A DNA stretch of 64,000 nt from Sphingopyxis fribergensis (GCF_000803645.1 NZ_CP009122.1:2580501-2644500); one strand, 5' to 3'. Positions 8,382 through 18,369 are shown, numbered from the stretch's first letter. Numbers and translations are program-made. The notes: generated from the sequence alone by a model not told the origin.

Positions 8382-8406
8382 GCAGCGCACAAGCGCTGCC
8401 CTTTTT
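8382..8406 (+). terminator. Intrinsic terminator / attenuator in the ilvB leader
   Basis: GCAGCGC and GCGCTGC pair perfectly over 7 bases with an ACAA loop, followed by CC and five T residues. This is a textbook Rho-independent terminator, but it lies between the upstream promoter-like sequence and the ilvB start at 8428. It therefore either ends miaA transcripts or works as an attenuator of the ilv genes. Attenuation of ilvBN is established in Caulobacter. Confidence 0.65.
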
Positions 8407-8427
8407 GTATTCGGAGGGAGTTTCGTC

Positions 8428-10182
8428 GTGACGGAAATGAGTGGTGCCGACATGGTGGTTCAGGCGCTGGTCGACCTCGGGGTCGATACAGTGTTCGGCT
8501 ATCCGGGCGGCGCGGTGCTTCCGATCTATGACGCGCTCTATAAACACCCGACGATCCAGCATATTCTCGTCCGCCACGAACAGGCGGCGACGCACGCGGC
8601 GGAGGGTTACGCGCGCTCGACCGGCAAGCCCGGCGTCGTGCTCGTGACGTCAGGCCCCGGCGCGACCAACGCCGTCACCGGCATCACCGACGCGCTGCTC
8701 GACAGTATCCCGATGGTCGTGCTGACGGGGCAGGTTCCGACGACGTTGATCGGCACCGACGCCTTTCAGGAATGCGACACCGTCGGCATCACGCGCCATT
8801 GCACCAAGCATAATTATCTCGTCATGGACCCCGACCGTTTGGGGCCGATCATGCACGAGGCGTTCCACATCGCGACGCACGGTCGCCCCGGCCCGGTGGT
8901 GATCGACATTCCGAAAAATGTGCAGGTCGCGACCGGCACTTACAGCGTGCCCGAATTCATCCAGCACAACAGCTATCGCCCGCAGGTCGAACCCGACGCC
9001 GACGCCATCGCCCAGGCGATCGACATGATCGCCGCGTCCGAACGCCCGATCTTCTACACCGGCGGCGGCGTCATCAACGCCGGTCCCGATGCCAGCGCGG
9101 CGCTGCGCCAGCTTGTCGCGCTTACCGGGGCGCCCGTGACCTCGACCTTGATGGGGCTCGGCGCCTTTCCCGCCGACGATGACAAATGGCTCGGCATGCT
9201 CGGCATGCACGGCACGTACGAAGCAAATATGGCGATGAACCGCGCCGACCTGATCATCGCCGTGGGCGCGCGCTTCGACGACCGCGTCACGGGGCGCCTC
9301 GACGCCTTCTCGCCCGATTCCAAGAAAATCCATATCGACATCGACCGCAGCTCGATCAACAAGATCGTCCCCGTCGACCTCGCGATCGTCGGCGACGCCG
9401 GCCGCGCGCTCGATGCGATCATTACGGGCTGGCAGGATGCGGGCCACAAAGCACGCGACCTGGGCGAATGGTGGCGCCGCATCGACGGCTGGCGCGCAAC
9501 GCGCTGCCTCGACTTCCCCGAAAAGAAGGAGCCGGGCGCCGACATCATGCCGCAGCGCGCGGTGAAGGCGCTGTTCGACGCCACCCGCGGCATGGACCCG
9601 ATCATCACGACCGAGGTTGGCCAGCACCAGATGTGGGCAGCGCAGCACTTCGGCTTCGCGGCGCCCAACCGCTGGCTCACCAGCGGCGGACTCGGCACGA
9701 TGGGCTATGGTTTCCCTGCCGCGGTCGGCGCGCAGATCGCGCATCCGGGCCGCCTCGTCATCTGCATCGCGGGCGAAGCCAGCCTCCAGATGAACATTCA
9801 GGAAATGGGCACCGTCGCGCAATATCGCCTGCCGGTGAAAATCTTCATCCTCAATAATGAGTGGATGGGGATGGTCCGCCAGTGGCAGGAACTGACCTAC
9901 GAAAGCCGCTATTCGAACAGCTATTCGGACAGCCTGCCCGATTTCGTGAAGCTCGCCGACGCCTATGGCTGGACGGGCCTGCGCATCGACACGCTCGGTC
10001 AGCTCGATGACGGTATCCAGACGATGTTGGGCACCCCCGGCCCGGTGATCGTCGACTGCCGCGTCGCACAGCTCGCCAACTGCTTCCCGATGATCCCCTC
10101 GGGCGCGGCGCACACCGAAATGCTCCTCCAGCCGAGCGACGTCACCGGCACGATGGACGACGAAGCCAAGGCGCTGGTGTGA
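8428..10182 (+). CDS. ilvB: Acetolactate synthase, large catalytic subunit
   Basis: 584 residues from GTG 8428 (VTEMSGADMV), with GGAGGGAG 7 bases upstream; the open frame runs back through the terminator hairpin and that part is not coding. Catalytic Glu51 lies in RHEQAATHAAEGYAR. The thiamine-diphosphate/FAD enzyme makes acetolactate or acetohydroxybutyrate, the first common step of Val, Leu and Ile synthesis. The ThDP/Mg motif reads GEASLQMN (E450) where GDGS or GDAS is usual, a conservative Asp-to-Glu change. The partner small subunit follows after a repeat-filled 163-base gap. Confidence 0.95.
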   Translation: MTEMSGADMVVQALVDLGVDTVFGYPGGAVLPIYDALYKHPTIQHILVRHEQAATHAAEGYARSTGKPGVVLVTSGPGATNAVTGITDALLDSIPMVVLTGQVPTTLIGTDAFQECDTVGITRHCTKHNYLVMDPDRLGPIMHEAFHIATHGRPGPVVIDIPKNVQVATGTYSVPEFIQHNSYRPQVEPDADAIAQAIDMIAASERPIFYTGGGVINAGPDASAALRQLVALTGAPVTSTLMGLGAFPADDDKWLGMLGMHGTYEANMAMNRADLIIAVGARFDDRVTGRLDAFSPDSKKIHIDIDRSSINKIVPVDLAIVGDAGRALDAIITGWQDAGHKARDLGEWWRRIDGWRATRCLDFPEKKEPGADIMPQRAVKALFDATRGMDPIITTEVGQHQMWAAQHFGFAAPNRWLTSGGLGTMGYGFPAAVGAQIAHPGRLVICIAGEASLQMNIQEMGTVAQYRLPVKIFILNNEWMGMVRQWQELTYESRYSNSYSDSLPDFVKLADAYGWTGLRIDTLGQLDDGIQTMLGTPGPVIVDCRVAQLANCFPMIPSGAAHTEMLLQPSDVTGTMDDEAKALV

Positions 10183-10203
10183 TGATCGCGAACGCTTTCC
10201 ATC

Positions 10204-10334
10204 CCCTCCCGCCTGCGGGAGGGGCAGCGAGGCTTGCGAACTTGTTCGCTAGCCGCAGCGGGGTGGGCACCGCCACGCCGTCTGCTCGCTTCGCTCGCGC
10301 CCACCCCTCAATCCCCTCCCGCAAGCGGGAGGGG
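10204..10334. repeat. GC-rich double-hairpin repeat between ilvB and ilvN
   Basis: Two near-identical perfect hairpins, CCCCTCCCGC-ct-GCGGGAGGGG (10204-10225) and CCCCTCCCGC-aa-GCGGGAGGGG (10313-10334), flank about 87 bases with further dyads (GCTTGCGAAC/GTTCGC, GGGTGGGC/GCCCACCC). The right hairpin ends directly against the ilvN ribosome binding site. It resembles dispersed intergenic elements of the CCCTCCC-GGGAGGG type. Confidence 0.65.
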
Positions 10335-10345
10335 AAGGAATAACA

Positions 10346-10861
10346 ATGAAAATAAAAACCGAAGCCGGCGAGCGCCATGTGCTCGCCATCACCGTCGATA
10401 ACGAGGCCGGGGTGCTCGCCAAGATCACCGGGCTGTTCACCGCGCGCGGCTATAATATCGAAAGCCTGACCGTGGCGGACATCAGCTCCGACCACGCGCT
10501 CAGCCGCATCACGATCGTCACCTCGGGCTCGCCCGCGATCATCGACCAGATCATCGCGCAGCTTGACCGCCTCGTCCCCGTGCACAAGGTCATCGACCTT
10601 GCCGACGGCGGCGCGCATGTCGAACGCGAGATCGCGTTGGTCAAGGTCGCGGGCAGCGGCGAAAAACGCATCGAGGCGCTGCGCATGGCCGACGTGTTCC
10701 GCGCCAAGGTCGTCGACACGACGCTCACCAGCTTCATCTTCGAAATCACCGGAACGAGCGACAAGGTCGACCGCTTCGTCGCGCTCATGCGCGAATGCGG
10801 GCTGGTCGAGGTCGGCCGCACCGGCGTCGTCGCCATCGCCCGCGGGGCGGAGGCGGTTTAA
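10346..10861 (+). CDS. ilvN: Acetolactate synthase, small regulatory subunit
   Basis: 171 residues (also named ilvH in some genomes). An N-terminal ACT domain (HVLAITVDNEAGVLAKITGL, FTARGYNIESLTVADIS) binds valine for feedback inhibition. The C-terminal half (REIALVKV, FRAKVVD, FIFEITGTSDKVDRF) is typical of the AHAS small-subunit family. AAGGAA lies 5 bases before the ATG and immediately after the repeat hairpin. It follows ilvB and precedes ilvC on the same strand. Confidence 0.95.
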   Translation: MKIKTEAGERHVLAITVDNEAGVLAKITGLFTARGYNIESLTVADISSDHALSRITIVTSGSPAIIDQIIAQLDRLVPVHKVIDLADGGAHVEREIALVKVAGSGEKRIEALRMADVFRAKVVDTTLTSFIFEITGTSDKVDRFVALMRECGLVEVGRTGVVAIARGAEAV

Positions 10862-10880
10862 AAACATATCTTTTAACTCT

Positions 10881-10952
10881 CGTCATCCCCGCGAAAGCGG
10901 GGACCCAGCGAGCAAGCGTTGCAACTGGGTTCCCGCTTTCGCGGGAATGACG
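10881..10952. repeat. Opposed palindrome pair, CGTCATCCCCGCGAAAGCGG type
   Basis: A 72-base unit made of two inward-facing hairpins, CCCCGC-GAAA-GCGGGG and CCCGC-TTTC-GCGGG, joined by CCCAGCGAGCAA...TTGCAACTGGG. The same architecture recurs at 12040, 13872, 21205, 22371 and 50710. It fills the ilvN-ilvC gap. Confidence 0.8.
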
Positions 10953-10977
10953 ACCAAATAACCATCGAAGGGGTTAA

Positions 10978-12021
<1,044 letters not shown>

Positions 12022-12039
12022 TCTGACCATCCCCAACTT

Positions 12040-12111
12040 CGTCATCCCCGCGAAAGCGGGGACCCTGCGAGCCAATGATGCAGCTGGGTTCCCGCTTTCG
12101 CGGGAATGACG
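12040..12111. repeat. Opposed palindrome pair between ilvC and bioF
   Basis: Same 72-base architecture as 10881 (CCCCGCGAAAGCGGGG ... CCCGCTTTCGCGGG). It ends just before the bioF ribosome binding site (GAGGAG). Confidence 0.8.
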
Positions 12112-12125
12112 AAAGAGGAGAAAAC

Positions 12126-13262
12126 GTGCCGAACTCTCCCTTCGACACCCACCGCGCCGACCTCGACGCGCTCGCCGCCGACAGCCGCCGCCGCACCCTC
12201 GCGCCGCGCGCCGGCCGCGATTTCGCGTCGAACGACTATCTCGGCCTCGCCGATAGCGAAGCACTCCGCACCGCGCTCGTCGCAGGCATCGAGCGCGGGC
12301 TTCCCGCGGGCTCGGGCGGCTCGCGTCTCCTCCGCGGCAATCACGCCGAGCATGAAGCGCTCGAAGCCCATGCCGCGCGCCATTATGGCAGCGAGGCCGC
12401 GCTCTTCTTCGCCACCGGCTTCGCCGCCAACGCCGCGCTATTCGCCACGCTCCCGCAGCGCGGCGACCTCGTCGTCCACGACGAACTCATCCACGCGAGC
12501 GCGCACGACGGCATGAAACTCGGCCGCGCCGGCAGCATCGCCGCCGCGCACAACGACGCGCAGTCGTTCGACGACATCATCGCGCGCTGGCGCGCTGGCG
12601 GCGGCATGGGCACCCCCTGGATCGCGGTCGAAAGCCTCTACAGCATGGACGGCGACCGCGCCCCACTCGCCGACCTTGCCGACGTCGCCGACCGCCACGA
12701 CGCCGTCCTCGTCGTCGACGAGGCGCACGCCACCGGCGTGTTCGGCCCCGGCGGCGCTGGCCTCGCCCACGCCCTGCCGCGCCGCGACAACCTCATCACC
12801 CTCCACACCTGCGGCAAGGCTTTGGGCGCCGAAGGTGCACTGCTCTGCGCCCCCCGGATCGCGACCGACTTCCTCGTCAACCGCGGCCGCCCCTTCATCT
12901 TCTCGACCGCCCCCTCGCCCTTGATGGCGTGGCTCGTCCGCCAGGCGATCGAGATTGTCGCGAACGAACCCGAACGGCAGGCGCGCCTCCACGCCCTTGT
13001 CCGCCACGCCGCCGAACGCCTCGTGCCCCTCGGCATCCCCGCCAGCGGCACGCAAATCCTGCCCGTCATCATCGGCGACAACGACCGCACGATGCGCATC
13101 GCAGGCCAGCTCCGCGATGCCGGCTTCGACATTCGCGGTATCCGCCCGCCCACGGTGGCACAGGGAACCGCGCGCCTCCGCATCGCGATCACGCTCAATG
13201 TTGACGAAGCTAACATCGACGATATGGCCGACGCTTTGGAACAAGCGATGGCCGCCGCATGA
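12126..13262 (+). CDS. bioF: 8-amino-7-oxononanoate synthase
   Basis: 378 residues from GTG 12126 (VPNSPFDTHRA), with GAGGAG about 8 bases upstream; the open frame extends into the repeat and that part is rejected. An alpha-oxoamine synthase of PLP fold-type I: FASNDYLGLA, GSGGSRLLRGNHAEHEALE, DEAHATGVFGPGGAGL, and the Schiff-base lysine in THTCGKALGAEGA. It condenses pimeloyl-thioester with alanine. It is translationally coupled to bioD (ATGA overlap). CAI synthases share the fold, but the bio context settles the call. Confidence 0.93.
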   Translation: MPNSPFDTHRADLDALAADSRRRTLAPRAGRDFASNDYLGLADSEALRTALVAGIERGLPAGSGGSRLLRGNHAEHEALEAHAARHYGSEAALFFATGFAANAALFATLPQRGDLVVHDELIHASAHDGMKLGRAGSIAAAHNDAQSFDDIIARWRAGGGMGTPWIAVESLYSMDGDRAPLADLADVADRHDAVLVVDEAHATGVFGPGGAGLAHALPRRDNLITLHTCGKALGAEGALLCAPRIATDFLVNRGRPFIFSTAPSPLMAWLVRQAIEIVANEPERQARLHALVRHAAERLVPLGIPASGTQILPVIIGDNDRTMRIAGQLRDAGFDIRGIRPPTVAQGTARLRIAITLNVDEANIDDMADALEQAMAAA

Positions 13263-13867
13263 CCCGCTTCGTCGTAACCGGCACCGACACCGGCATCGGA
13301 AAAACAATCTTTTCCGCCGCTTTGGCGCAGGCGACCCGCGCGCCTTACTGGAAACCGATCCAATCGGGCCTCGAAGAAGAAACCGACAGCGAGGTCGTCG
13401 CACGCCTCGCCGGCGTGCCGATCCATCCGGAAGCCCACCGCCTCTCCGCCCCGGCCTCGCCGCATATCGCGGCCGAAATTGACGGCGTTAACATCGACGT
13501 CGAAACGCTCACCCCGCCGCCCGGCAACCTCATCGTCGAGGGTGCCGGCGGCGCGCTCGTCCCCGTCACGCGCACCACGCTCTACGCCGACCTGTTCGCT
13601 AAATGGCAAATCCCCGTCATCGTCTGCGCGCGCACCAGCCTCGGCACGATCAACCACAGCCTGCTCACGATCGAGGCCTTGCGCGCGCGCGGCGTCCCGA
13701 TCCACGGCCTCGCCTTCCTCGGCCACGCGGTGGAGGACAGCGAGGCGATCATCACGACCATATCGGGCGTCCGCCGCCTAGGCAGGTTACCGATCATAGA
13801 TCCGCTGACGCCGGAAAAGCTGTCGGAGGCGTTCGCCGATAACTTCGACCGCGCCAATTTCCTCTAA
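13259..13867 (+). CDS. bioD: Dethiobiotin synthetase
   Basis: 202 residues, overlapping the bioF stop by four bases (ATGA). P-loop GTDTGIGKT (8-16) is diagnostic for BioD; YWKPIQSG carries the substrate-binding lysine, and VEGAGGALVPVT follows. It carboxylates and cyclises 7,8-diaminononanoate using ATP and CO2. In this window it precedes its substrate-producing partner bioA. Confidence 0.95.
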   Translation: MTRFVVTGTDTGIGKTIFSAALAQATRAPYWKPIQSGLEEETDSEVVARLAGVPIHPEAHRLSAPASPHIAAEIDGVNIDVETLTPPPGNLIVEGAGGALVPVTRTTLYADLFAKWQIPVIVCARTSLGTINHSLLTIEALRARGVPIHGLAFLGHAVEDSEAIITTISGVRRLGRLPIIDPLTPEKLSEAFADNFDRANFL

Positions 13868-13871
13868 TTTT

Positions 13872-13980
13872 CGTCATCCCCGCGAAAGCGGGGACCCAGT
13901 CCAAAAAAAGAACTCCACCCGCAGGGTGACAATCCGAAACGCGACGGCAGAACTGGGTTCCCGCTTTCGCGGGAATGACG
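13872..13980. repeat. Opposed palindrome pair with long centre, between bioD and bioA
   Basis: The left hairpin CCCCGCGAAAGCGGGG and right hairpin CCCGCTTTCGCGGG are as in the other copies. The joining segment is longer (about 109 bases overall) and differs in sequence, though it keeps CCCAGT and AACTGGG next to the hairpins. Confidence 0.75.
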
Positions 13981-13999
13981 AAGGTGTAAGGAGCGCACG

Positions 14000-15256
14000 A
14001 TGAGCACCCCCACTTCCCCCGTCTGGCACCCCTTCACCCAGCACGGCCTCGGCGACCCCATCCCGCTGATTTCGCACGCCAAAGACGCCAAACTCTACGC
14101 CGCCGACGGCACCAGCTGGATCGACGCCATCTCGAGCTGGTGGGTCACCACCCACGGCCACGCGCACCCGCGCATCATGGCCGCGATCCGCGACCAGTCC
14201 GAAAAGCTCGACCAGCTCATCTTCGCCGGCTGGACGCACGAACCCGCCGAGACGCTCGCCGCCGAACTGATCCGCATCACCCCCGCCCCGCTCACCCGCG
14301 TCTTCTTCTCGGACTCGGGCTCGACCAGCGTCGAGGTCGCGCTGAAAATGGCGCTCGGCTATTGGTACAACATTGGCGAGCCGCGCAGCCGCATCCTCGT
14401 CCTCGACCACAGCTATCATGGCGACACGATTGGCACGATGTCGGTCGGCGAGCGCGGCGTCTATAACCGCGCCTGGCAGCCTTTGCTCTTCGACGTCGAC
14501 ACCATCCCCTTCCCGCACGAAGGCATGGAACAAGCCACGCTCGACGCGCTCGAAGCCGCGTGCCGACAAAAACCTGCCGCCTTCATCGTCGAACCGCTGA
14601 TCCTCGGCGCCGGCGGCATGCTCATCTACCCAGCGTGGGTGCTCGCCGAAATGCGCAGCATCTGCGCACGCCACGACGTCCTCTTCATCGCCGACGAGGT
14701 GATGACCGGCTGGGGGCGCACCGGCACACGCTTCGCCTGCGACCAGGCGGGGGTCATCCCCGACATCGTCTGCCTGTCGAAAGGCCTCACCGGCGGCGCG
14801 CTCCCGCTCGCGGTCACTCTCTGCATCGAGCCGATTTTCGCAGCGCATTATTCGACCGACCGCGCGAAAACCTTCTATCATTCGTCGAGCTACACCGCGA
14901 ACCCGATCGCCTGCGCCGCCGCCGCCGCCAATCTCGCCATCTGGCGCGACGAGCCCGTCCAGCAGCGCATCGACACGCTCGCCGACGCACAGGCGGCACA
15001 CCTTTCGCTGCTTTCGCAGGACCCGCGCGCCCAAAACCCCCGCCGCCTCGGCACAATCGCCGCGCTCGACATCGTCGTACCCGACGCAGGCTATCTCTCG
15101 ACCCTCGCCCCGCGCCTGATCGCCTTCTACCGCGACCGTGGCGTCCTCCTCCGCCCGCTCGGCAACACGCTCTACGTTATGCCGCCCTATTGCATCACGC
15201 CCGACGAGCTGGAGCAGGTGTGGAGCGCGATAAAGGCATCGCTCGGCGCCGTATAA
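14000..15256 (+). CDS. bioA: Adenosylmethionine-8-amino-7-oxononanoate aminotransferase
   Basis: 418 residues, with GGAG upstream of the ATG. A class III PLP aminotransferase: WHPFTQHG at the N-terminus and ISSWWVTTHGHAHP are BioA hallmarks; FSDSGSTSVEVALKMA, DEVMTGWGRTG and the PLP lysine K261 in CLSKGLTGG complete the fold. It uses SAM as amino donor to make 7,8-diaminononanoate. It is the last gene of a bioF-bioD-bioA unit; bioB is not in the window. Confidence 0.95.
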   Translation: MSTPTSPVWHPFTQHGLGDPIPLISHAKDAKLYAADGTSWIDAISSWWVTTHGHAHPRIMAAIRDQSEKLDQLIFAGWTHEPAETLAAELIRITPAPLTRVFFSDSGSTSVEVALKMALGYWYNIGEPRSRILVLDHSYHGDTIGTMSVGERGVYNRAWQPLLFDVDTIPFPHEGMEQATLDALEAACRQKPAAFIVEPLILGAGGMLIYPAWVLAEMRSICARHDVLFIADEVMTGWGRTGTRFACDQAGVIPDIVCLSKGLTGGALPLAVTLCIEPIFAAHYSTDRAKTFYHSSSYTANPIACAAAAANLAIWRDEPVQQRIDTLADAQAAHLSLLSQDPRAQNPRRLGTIAALDIVVPDAGYLSTLAPRLIAFYRDRGVLLRPLGNTLYVMPPYCITPDELEQVWSAIKASLGAV

Positions 15257-15265
15257 GGCGGCTTG

Positions 15266-15754
15266 CTAAGAAGCCAGCGCGCTCGCGATGCGCGCGATAA
15301 GCGCCTCGGCCCCCGCTTCGTCGGCGGCGGTAAAGCGTCCGGCAACCGGGCTGTCGAGGTCGAGCACGCCGACCAGCCGGTCGCCCGCGATCACCGGCAC
15401 CACCAATTCGCTGCGGCTGTCGGCGTCGCACGCGATATGGCCGGGAAAGGCGTGGACATCATCGACGCGCTGGGTGGAACGAAGCCGCGCCGCAGCGCCG
15501 CACACGCCCTTATCGAGCGGAATACGGATGCACGCCGCCTTGCCCTGGAACGGGCCGAGCACCAGTTCCTGCCCGTCAAACCGATAAAAGCCCGCCCAGT
15601 TGAGGTCGGGGATCGCCTGCCAGATCAGCGCCGCGACATTCGCCATATTGGCAATGCCGTCGGGCTCGCCCGCGACGAGCGCCGCGGCGGCATCGCCCGC
15701 CTCGGCCCAGAGTGCGGCGGGATCGGTGGCCGAGAAGGACAGCGCGAAGCTCAT
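15266..15754 (-). CDS. msrC: Free methionine-(R)-sulfoxide reductase, GAF-domain type
   Basis: 162 residues. The whole protein is a GAF domain with the three catalytic/resolving cysteines of the fRMsr (YebR/MsrC) family: C75 in AACIRIP, C85 in KGVCGAA and C109 in GHIACDADSRSELVVPV. It reduces free methionine-R-sulfoxide. The ATG overlaps the stop of the upstream prolyl oligopeptidase gene by four bases (ATGA), so the two are translationally coupled. This could fit methionine salvage from oxidised peptides. Confidence 0.9.
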   Translation of the reverse strand: MSFALSFSATDPAALWAEAGDAAAALVAGEPDGIANMANVAALIWQAIPDLNWAGFYRFDGQELVLGPFQGKAACIRIPLDKGVCGAAARLRSTQRVDDVHAFPGHIACDADSRSELVVPVIAGDRLVGVLDLDSPVAGRFTAADEAGAEALIARIASALAS

Positions 15755-17913
15755 TTTTCGACGCTCAGCCCCGTCCATTTCGCCGCAAAGGCATATTTGT
15801 CGGCCGCCTCGGCGATGATCTTGTCGGTCGGTTTGCCCGACCCGTGGCCGGCGCGCGTTTCGACGCGGATCAGGTGCGGCTTGTCGCCCGCCTTCGCATG
15901 CTGGAGCGCGGCGGTATATTTGAAGCTGTGCCCCGGCACGACGCGGTCGTCGGTGTCGGCGGTCGTCACCAGCACCGCGGGATAGGCCGTGCCGTCCTTG
16001 ATATTATGGTACGGCGAGTAAGCGAGCAGATTCTTGAAATCGCTTTCCTTGGACGGATAGCCATAATCGTCGACCCAGTAACGCCCCGCAGTAAAGCGGT
16101 CGAAGCGCAGCATGTCCATCACGCCGACCGCGGGCAGCGCCGCAGCGAACAGGTCGGGGCGCTGGTTGGTCACCGCACCGACGAGCAGCCCGCCGTTCGA
16201 CCCGCCCTCGATCGCGACCTGGCCCTTGCCCGCGATCCCTTGCGCAATCAGATATTCGCCCGCGGCGATGAAATCGTCGAAGACATTCTGCTTCTTGTCG
16301 AGCCGCCCCGCGTCGTGCCACGCCTTGCCATATTCGCCGCCGCCGCGCAGGTTCGCGATCGCCAGCACGCCGCCCTTGTCGACCCACGCGAGCCGCGTCG
16401 GCGAAAAGCCGGGGGTCATCGAAACATTGAAGCCGCCATAGCCATAGAGCAATGTCGGCGACCCCTTGCTGCGGTCGAGGCCCTTTTTCATCACGACGAA
16501 CATCGGCACCTCGGTACCGTCTTTCGACTTATAGAAGCGCTGCTCGACCGAGAAGTCGGCGGGGTTGAAGGTCAGCTTGGGCTCGGCGAAAATCTCGCTC
16601 TTCCCCGTCTGCGTGTCGAAGCGATAGATCGTCGTCGGGCGCGCATAGCTCGAGAAGCTGTAGAAGGTTTCGGGATCGCTCGACTTGCCGCCGAACCCCG
16701 TCGCCGCGCCAATGTCGGCGAGGTTGATATTGGCGATCGGCTTGCCGTCGAGTGCGACCATGCGCGCCTCCGACTTGGCATCGCCGAGGTAGGACAGGAT
16801 CAGGCGATTGCCGACGCGCGACGCGCCGACCAATGTCGCCTCATTCTCGCCGACGAGCTGCGTCAGTTCGGCGGGTTTGCGGATATCCAGCGAAACGATC
16901 CGCCCGCGCGGCGCGCCCTTGTTTGTGACAAAGGTAAAGCGCGTCCCTTCGTTGGTCACATATTCCCAGTTGTTCGCAAAATCGTCGACCAGCACGATCG
17001 GCTTCGCGCCGGGCTTGCCCACCGGATGCAGCGTCAGGCCATAGCGATCGTCGGTCCCCTCGGACGAGACAACGAGCAGATATTTGCCGTCGTCGGTGAC
17101 GACCGCGCTGTTGTTGAGCTTGGGCTTGTCGGGGGTCGCGTGGATCAGCACGTCGGCGCTCTGCGGCGTGCCGAGCTTGTGGAAATAGACGCTGTGGTTT
17201 TCGTTCAGCGACTGGAACGCTGCGCCCTTGGCGGGCTCGGGAAAGCGCGAATAATAAAAGCCGCTGCCGTCCTTCGCCCAGTCGAGCGCCGAAAATTTCA
17301 CCCAGCGCACCTCGTCGGACAGGTCCTCGCCGGTCGCGACATCCTTGACGCGCACGATGCGCCAGTCGGTGCCGCCGTCCTGCACCGAATAGAGGAGATG
17401 CTTGCCATCCTCCGACGGGTTCCATTCGCCGAGCGCGGTCGCGCCGTCCTTCGCCCATGCGTTCGGGTCGATCAGCACGCGCCCTTCGCCCTTCAGCCCC
17501 TCGCGGACATAGAGCACCGACTGCGGCTGCAGCCCGTCGTTGCGCGTATAGAAATAGCGGCTCCCCGCCTTGGTCGGCAGCCCGAAGCGTTCGTAATTGT
17601 AAAGCTCGGTCATCCGCTTTTTGAAGCTGTCACGGCCGGGGAGCGTTTCGAGATAGGTGTCGGTGACCCTGTTCTGCGCCGCGACCCAGTCTGCGACCTT
17701 CGGATTGACGCGAACATCATCCTCCAGCCAGCGATAGGGATCGGCAACATCGACCCCGAACTGCGGGTCGACCGTGTCGCCGCGCGCCGTGTCGGGATAG
17801 GCAAGCGCCTTGACCGTGGCCGACGCCGCCGCGGCATCGGCCGCCTGCGCTGTTCCCGGAATCATCGTCATAAGGGCGAGCGCCAGCGGCGCGGACGGGG
17901 TTTTACGGGGCAT
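15751..17913 (-). CDS. Secreted prolyl oligopeptidase (S9A)
   Basis: 720 residues from the ATG that opens a signal peptide (MPRKTPSAPLALALMTMIPG, then TAQA), with GAGG upstream; the open frame extends 61 codons further without support. An N-terminal beta-propeller (DPYRWLEDD onward) is followed by an alpha/beta-hydrolase domain. The catalytic Ser572 lies in EGGSNGGLL, the Asp in TADTDDRV, and His690 in RAGHGSGKP. It cleaves short proline-containing peptides in the periplasm. It is coupled to the downstream methionine sulfoxide reductase gene. Confidence 0.93.
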   Translation of the reverse strand: MPRKTPSAPLALALMTMIPGTAQAADAAAASATVKALAYPDTARGDTVDPQFGVDVADPYRWLEDDVRVNPKVADWVAAQNRVTDTYLETLPGRDSFKKRMTELYNYERFGLPTKAGSRYFYTRNDGLQPQSVLYVREGLKGEGRVLIDPNAWAKDGATALGEWNPSEDGKHLLYSVQDGGTDWRIVRVKDVATGEDLSDEVRWVKFSALDWAKDGSGFYYSRFPEPAKGAAFQSLNENHSVYFHKLGTPQSADVLIHATPDKPKLNNSAVVTDDGKYLLVVSSEGTDDRYGLTLHPVGKPGAKPIVLVDDFANNWEYVTNEGTRFTFVTNKGAPRGRIVSLDIRKPAELTQLVGENEATLVGASRVGNRLILSYLGDAKSEARMVALDGKPIANINLADIGAATGFGGKSSDPETFYSFSSYARPTTIYRFDTQTGKSEIFAEPKLTFNPADFSVEQRFYKSKDGTEVPMFVVMKKGLDRSKGSPTLLYGYGGFNVSMTPGFSPTRLAWVDKGGVLAIANLRGGGEYGKAWHDAGRLDKKQNVFDDFIAAGEYLIAQGIAGKGQVAIEGGSNGGLLVGAVTNQRPDLFAAALPAVGVMDMLRFDRFTAGRYWVDDYGYPSKESDFKNLLAYSPYHNIKDGTAYPAVLVTTADTDDRVVPGHSFKYTAALQHAKAGDKPHLIRVETRAGHGSGKPTDKIIAEAADKYAFAAKWTGLSVEK

Positions 17914-18081
17914 GGCAAGGCGACCTCTTTTCTGGGGAAATTTTCGTGCGCCGATATGTAAGCATCGGCAAGGGACGGGCAAGAGGATTTGCGCGCATTT
18001 CCAATTCGGATCGATGTCCGGCAACGACCGGTTGCGGCCATTGGCGCGCAGCGGCAAGATGAGTGGCGAACGGATAAAGCA

Positions 18082-18369
18082 ATGCGCCAACGCCAACGAT
18101 TTTGTTCCCTGCGGTTCCTGCTGGAACTGGCGATCATCCCGATCAGCCTAATCGCGGCTTATGCACTGTTCGTTGGGGTGACGTTCGGATTTAACCTTTG
18201 GCGTGCGGAGGCACCCTTAGTTACCGCCGTATGGCTGATGATCGTGACGTCTCCGCTATGGTTCTACCTTCTTCTCAAATGGTCTCAGACATCCGCAACT
18301 AGAACGGCGTTCCTCGCCGCAGGAGTGGCCATCCCTGCGAGCTATTTTGCATTTCAAGTGTTCGCCTGA
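18082..18369 (+). CDS. Small multi-pass membrane protein, unknown
   Basis: 95 residues from ATG 18082 (MRQRQRFCSLRFLLELAIIP). Three hydrophobic stretches, at about 12-35, 42-63 and 70-92, suggest an inner-membrane protein with a basic N-terminus. I do not recognise the family. The ribosome binding site is weak (a GGAT about 9 bases upstream). The region is a little less GC-rich than its neighbours. It is divergent from the prolyl oligopeptidase. Confidence 0.5.
   Translation: MRQRQRFCSLRFLLELAIIPISLIAAYALFVGVTFGFNLWRAEAPLVTAVWLMIVTSPLWFYLLLKWSQTSATRTAFLAAGVAIPASYFAFQVFA

Noticed and set aside
15712..17961. A 749-codon plus-strand frame opposite the prolyl oligopeptidase
   Set aside because: Arg/His/Asp-rich antisense translation with no domain; the minus-strand peptidase has complete catalytic motifs.
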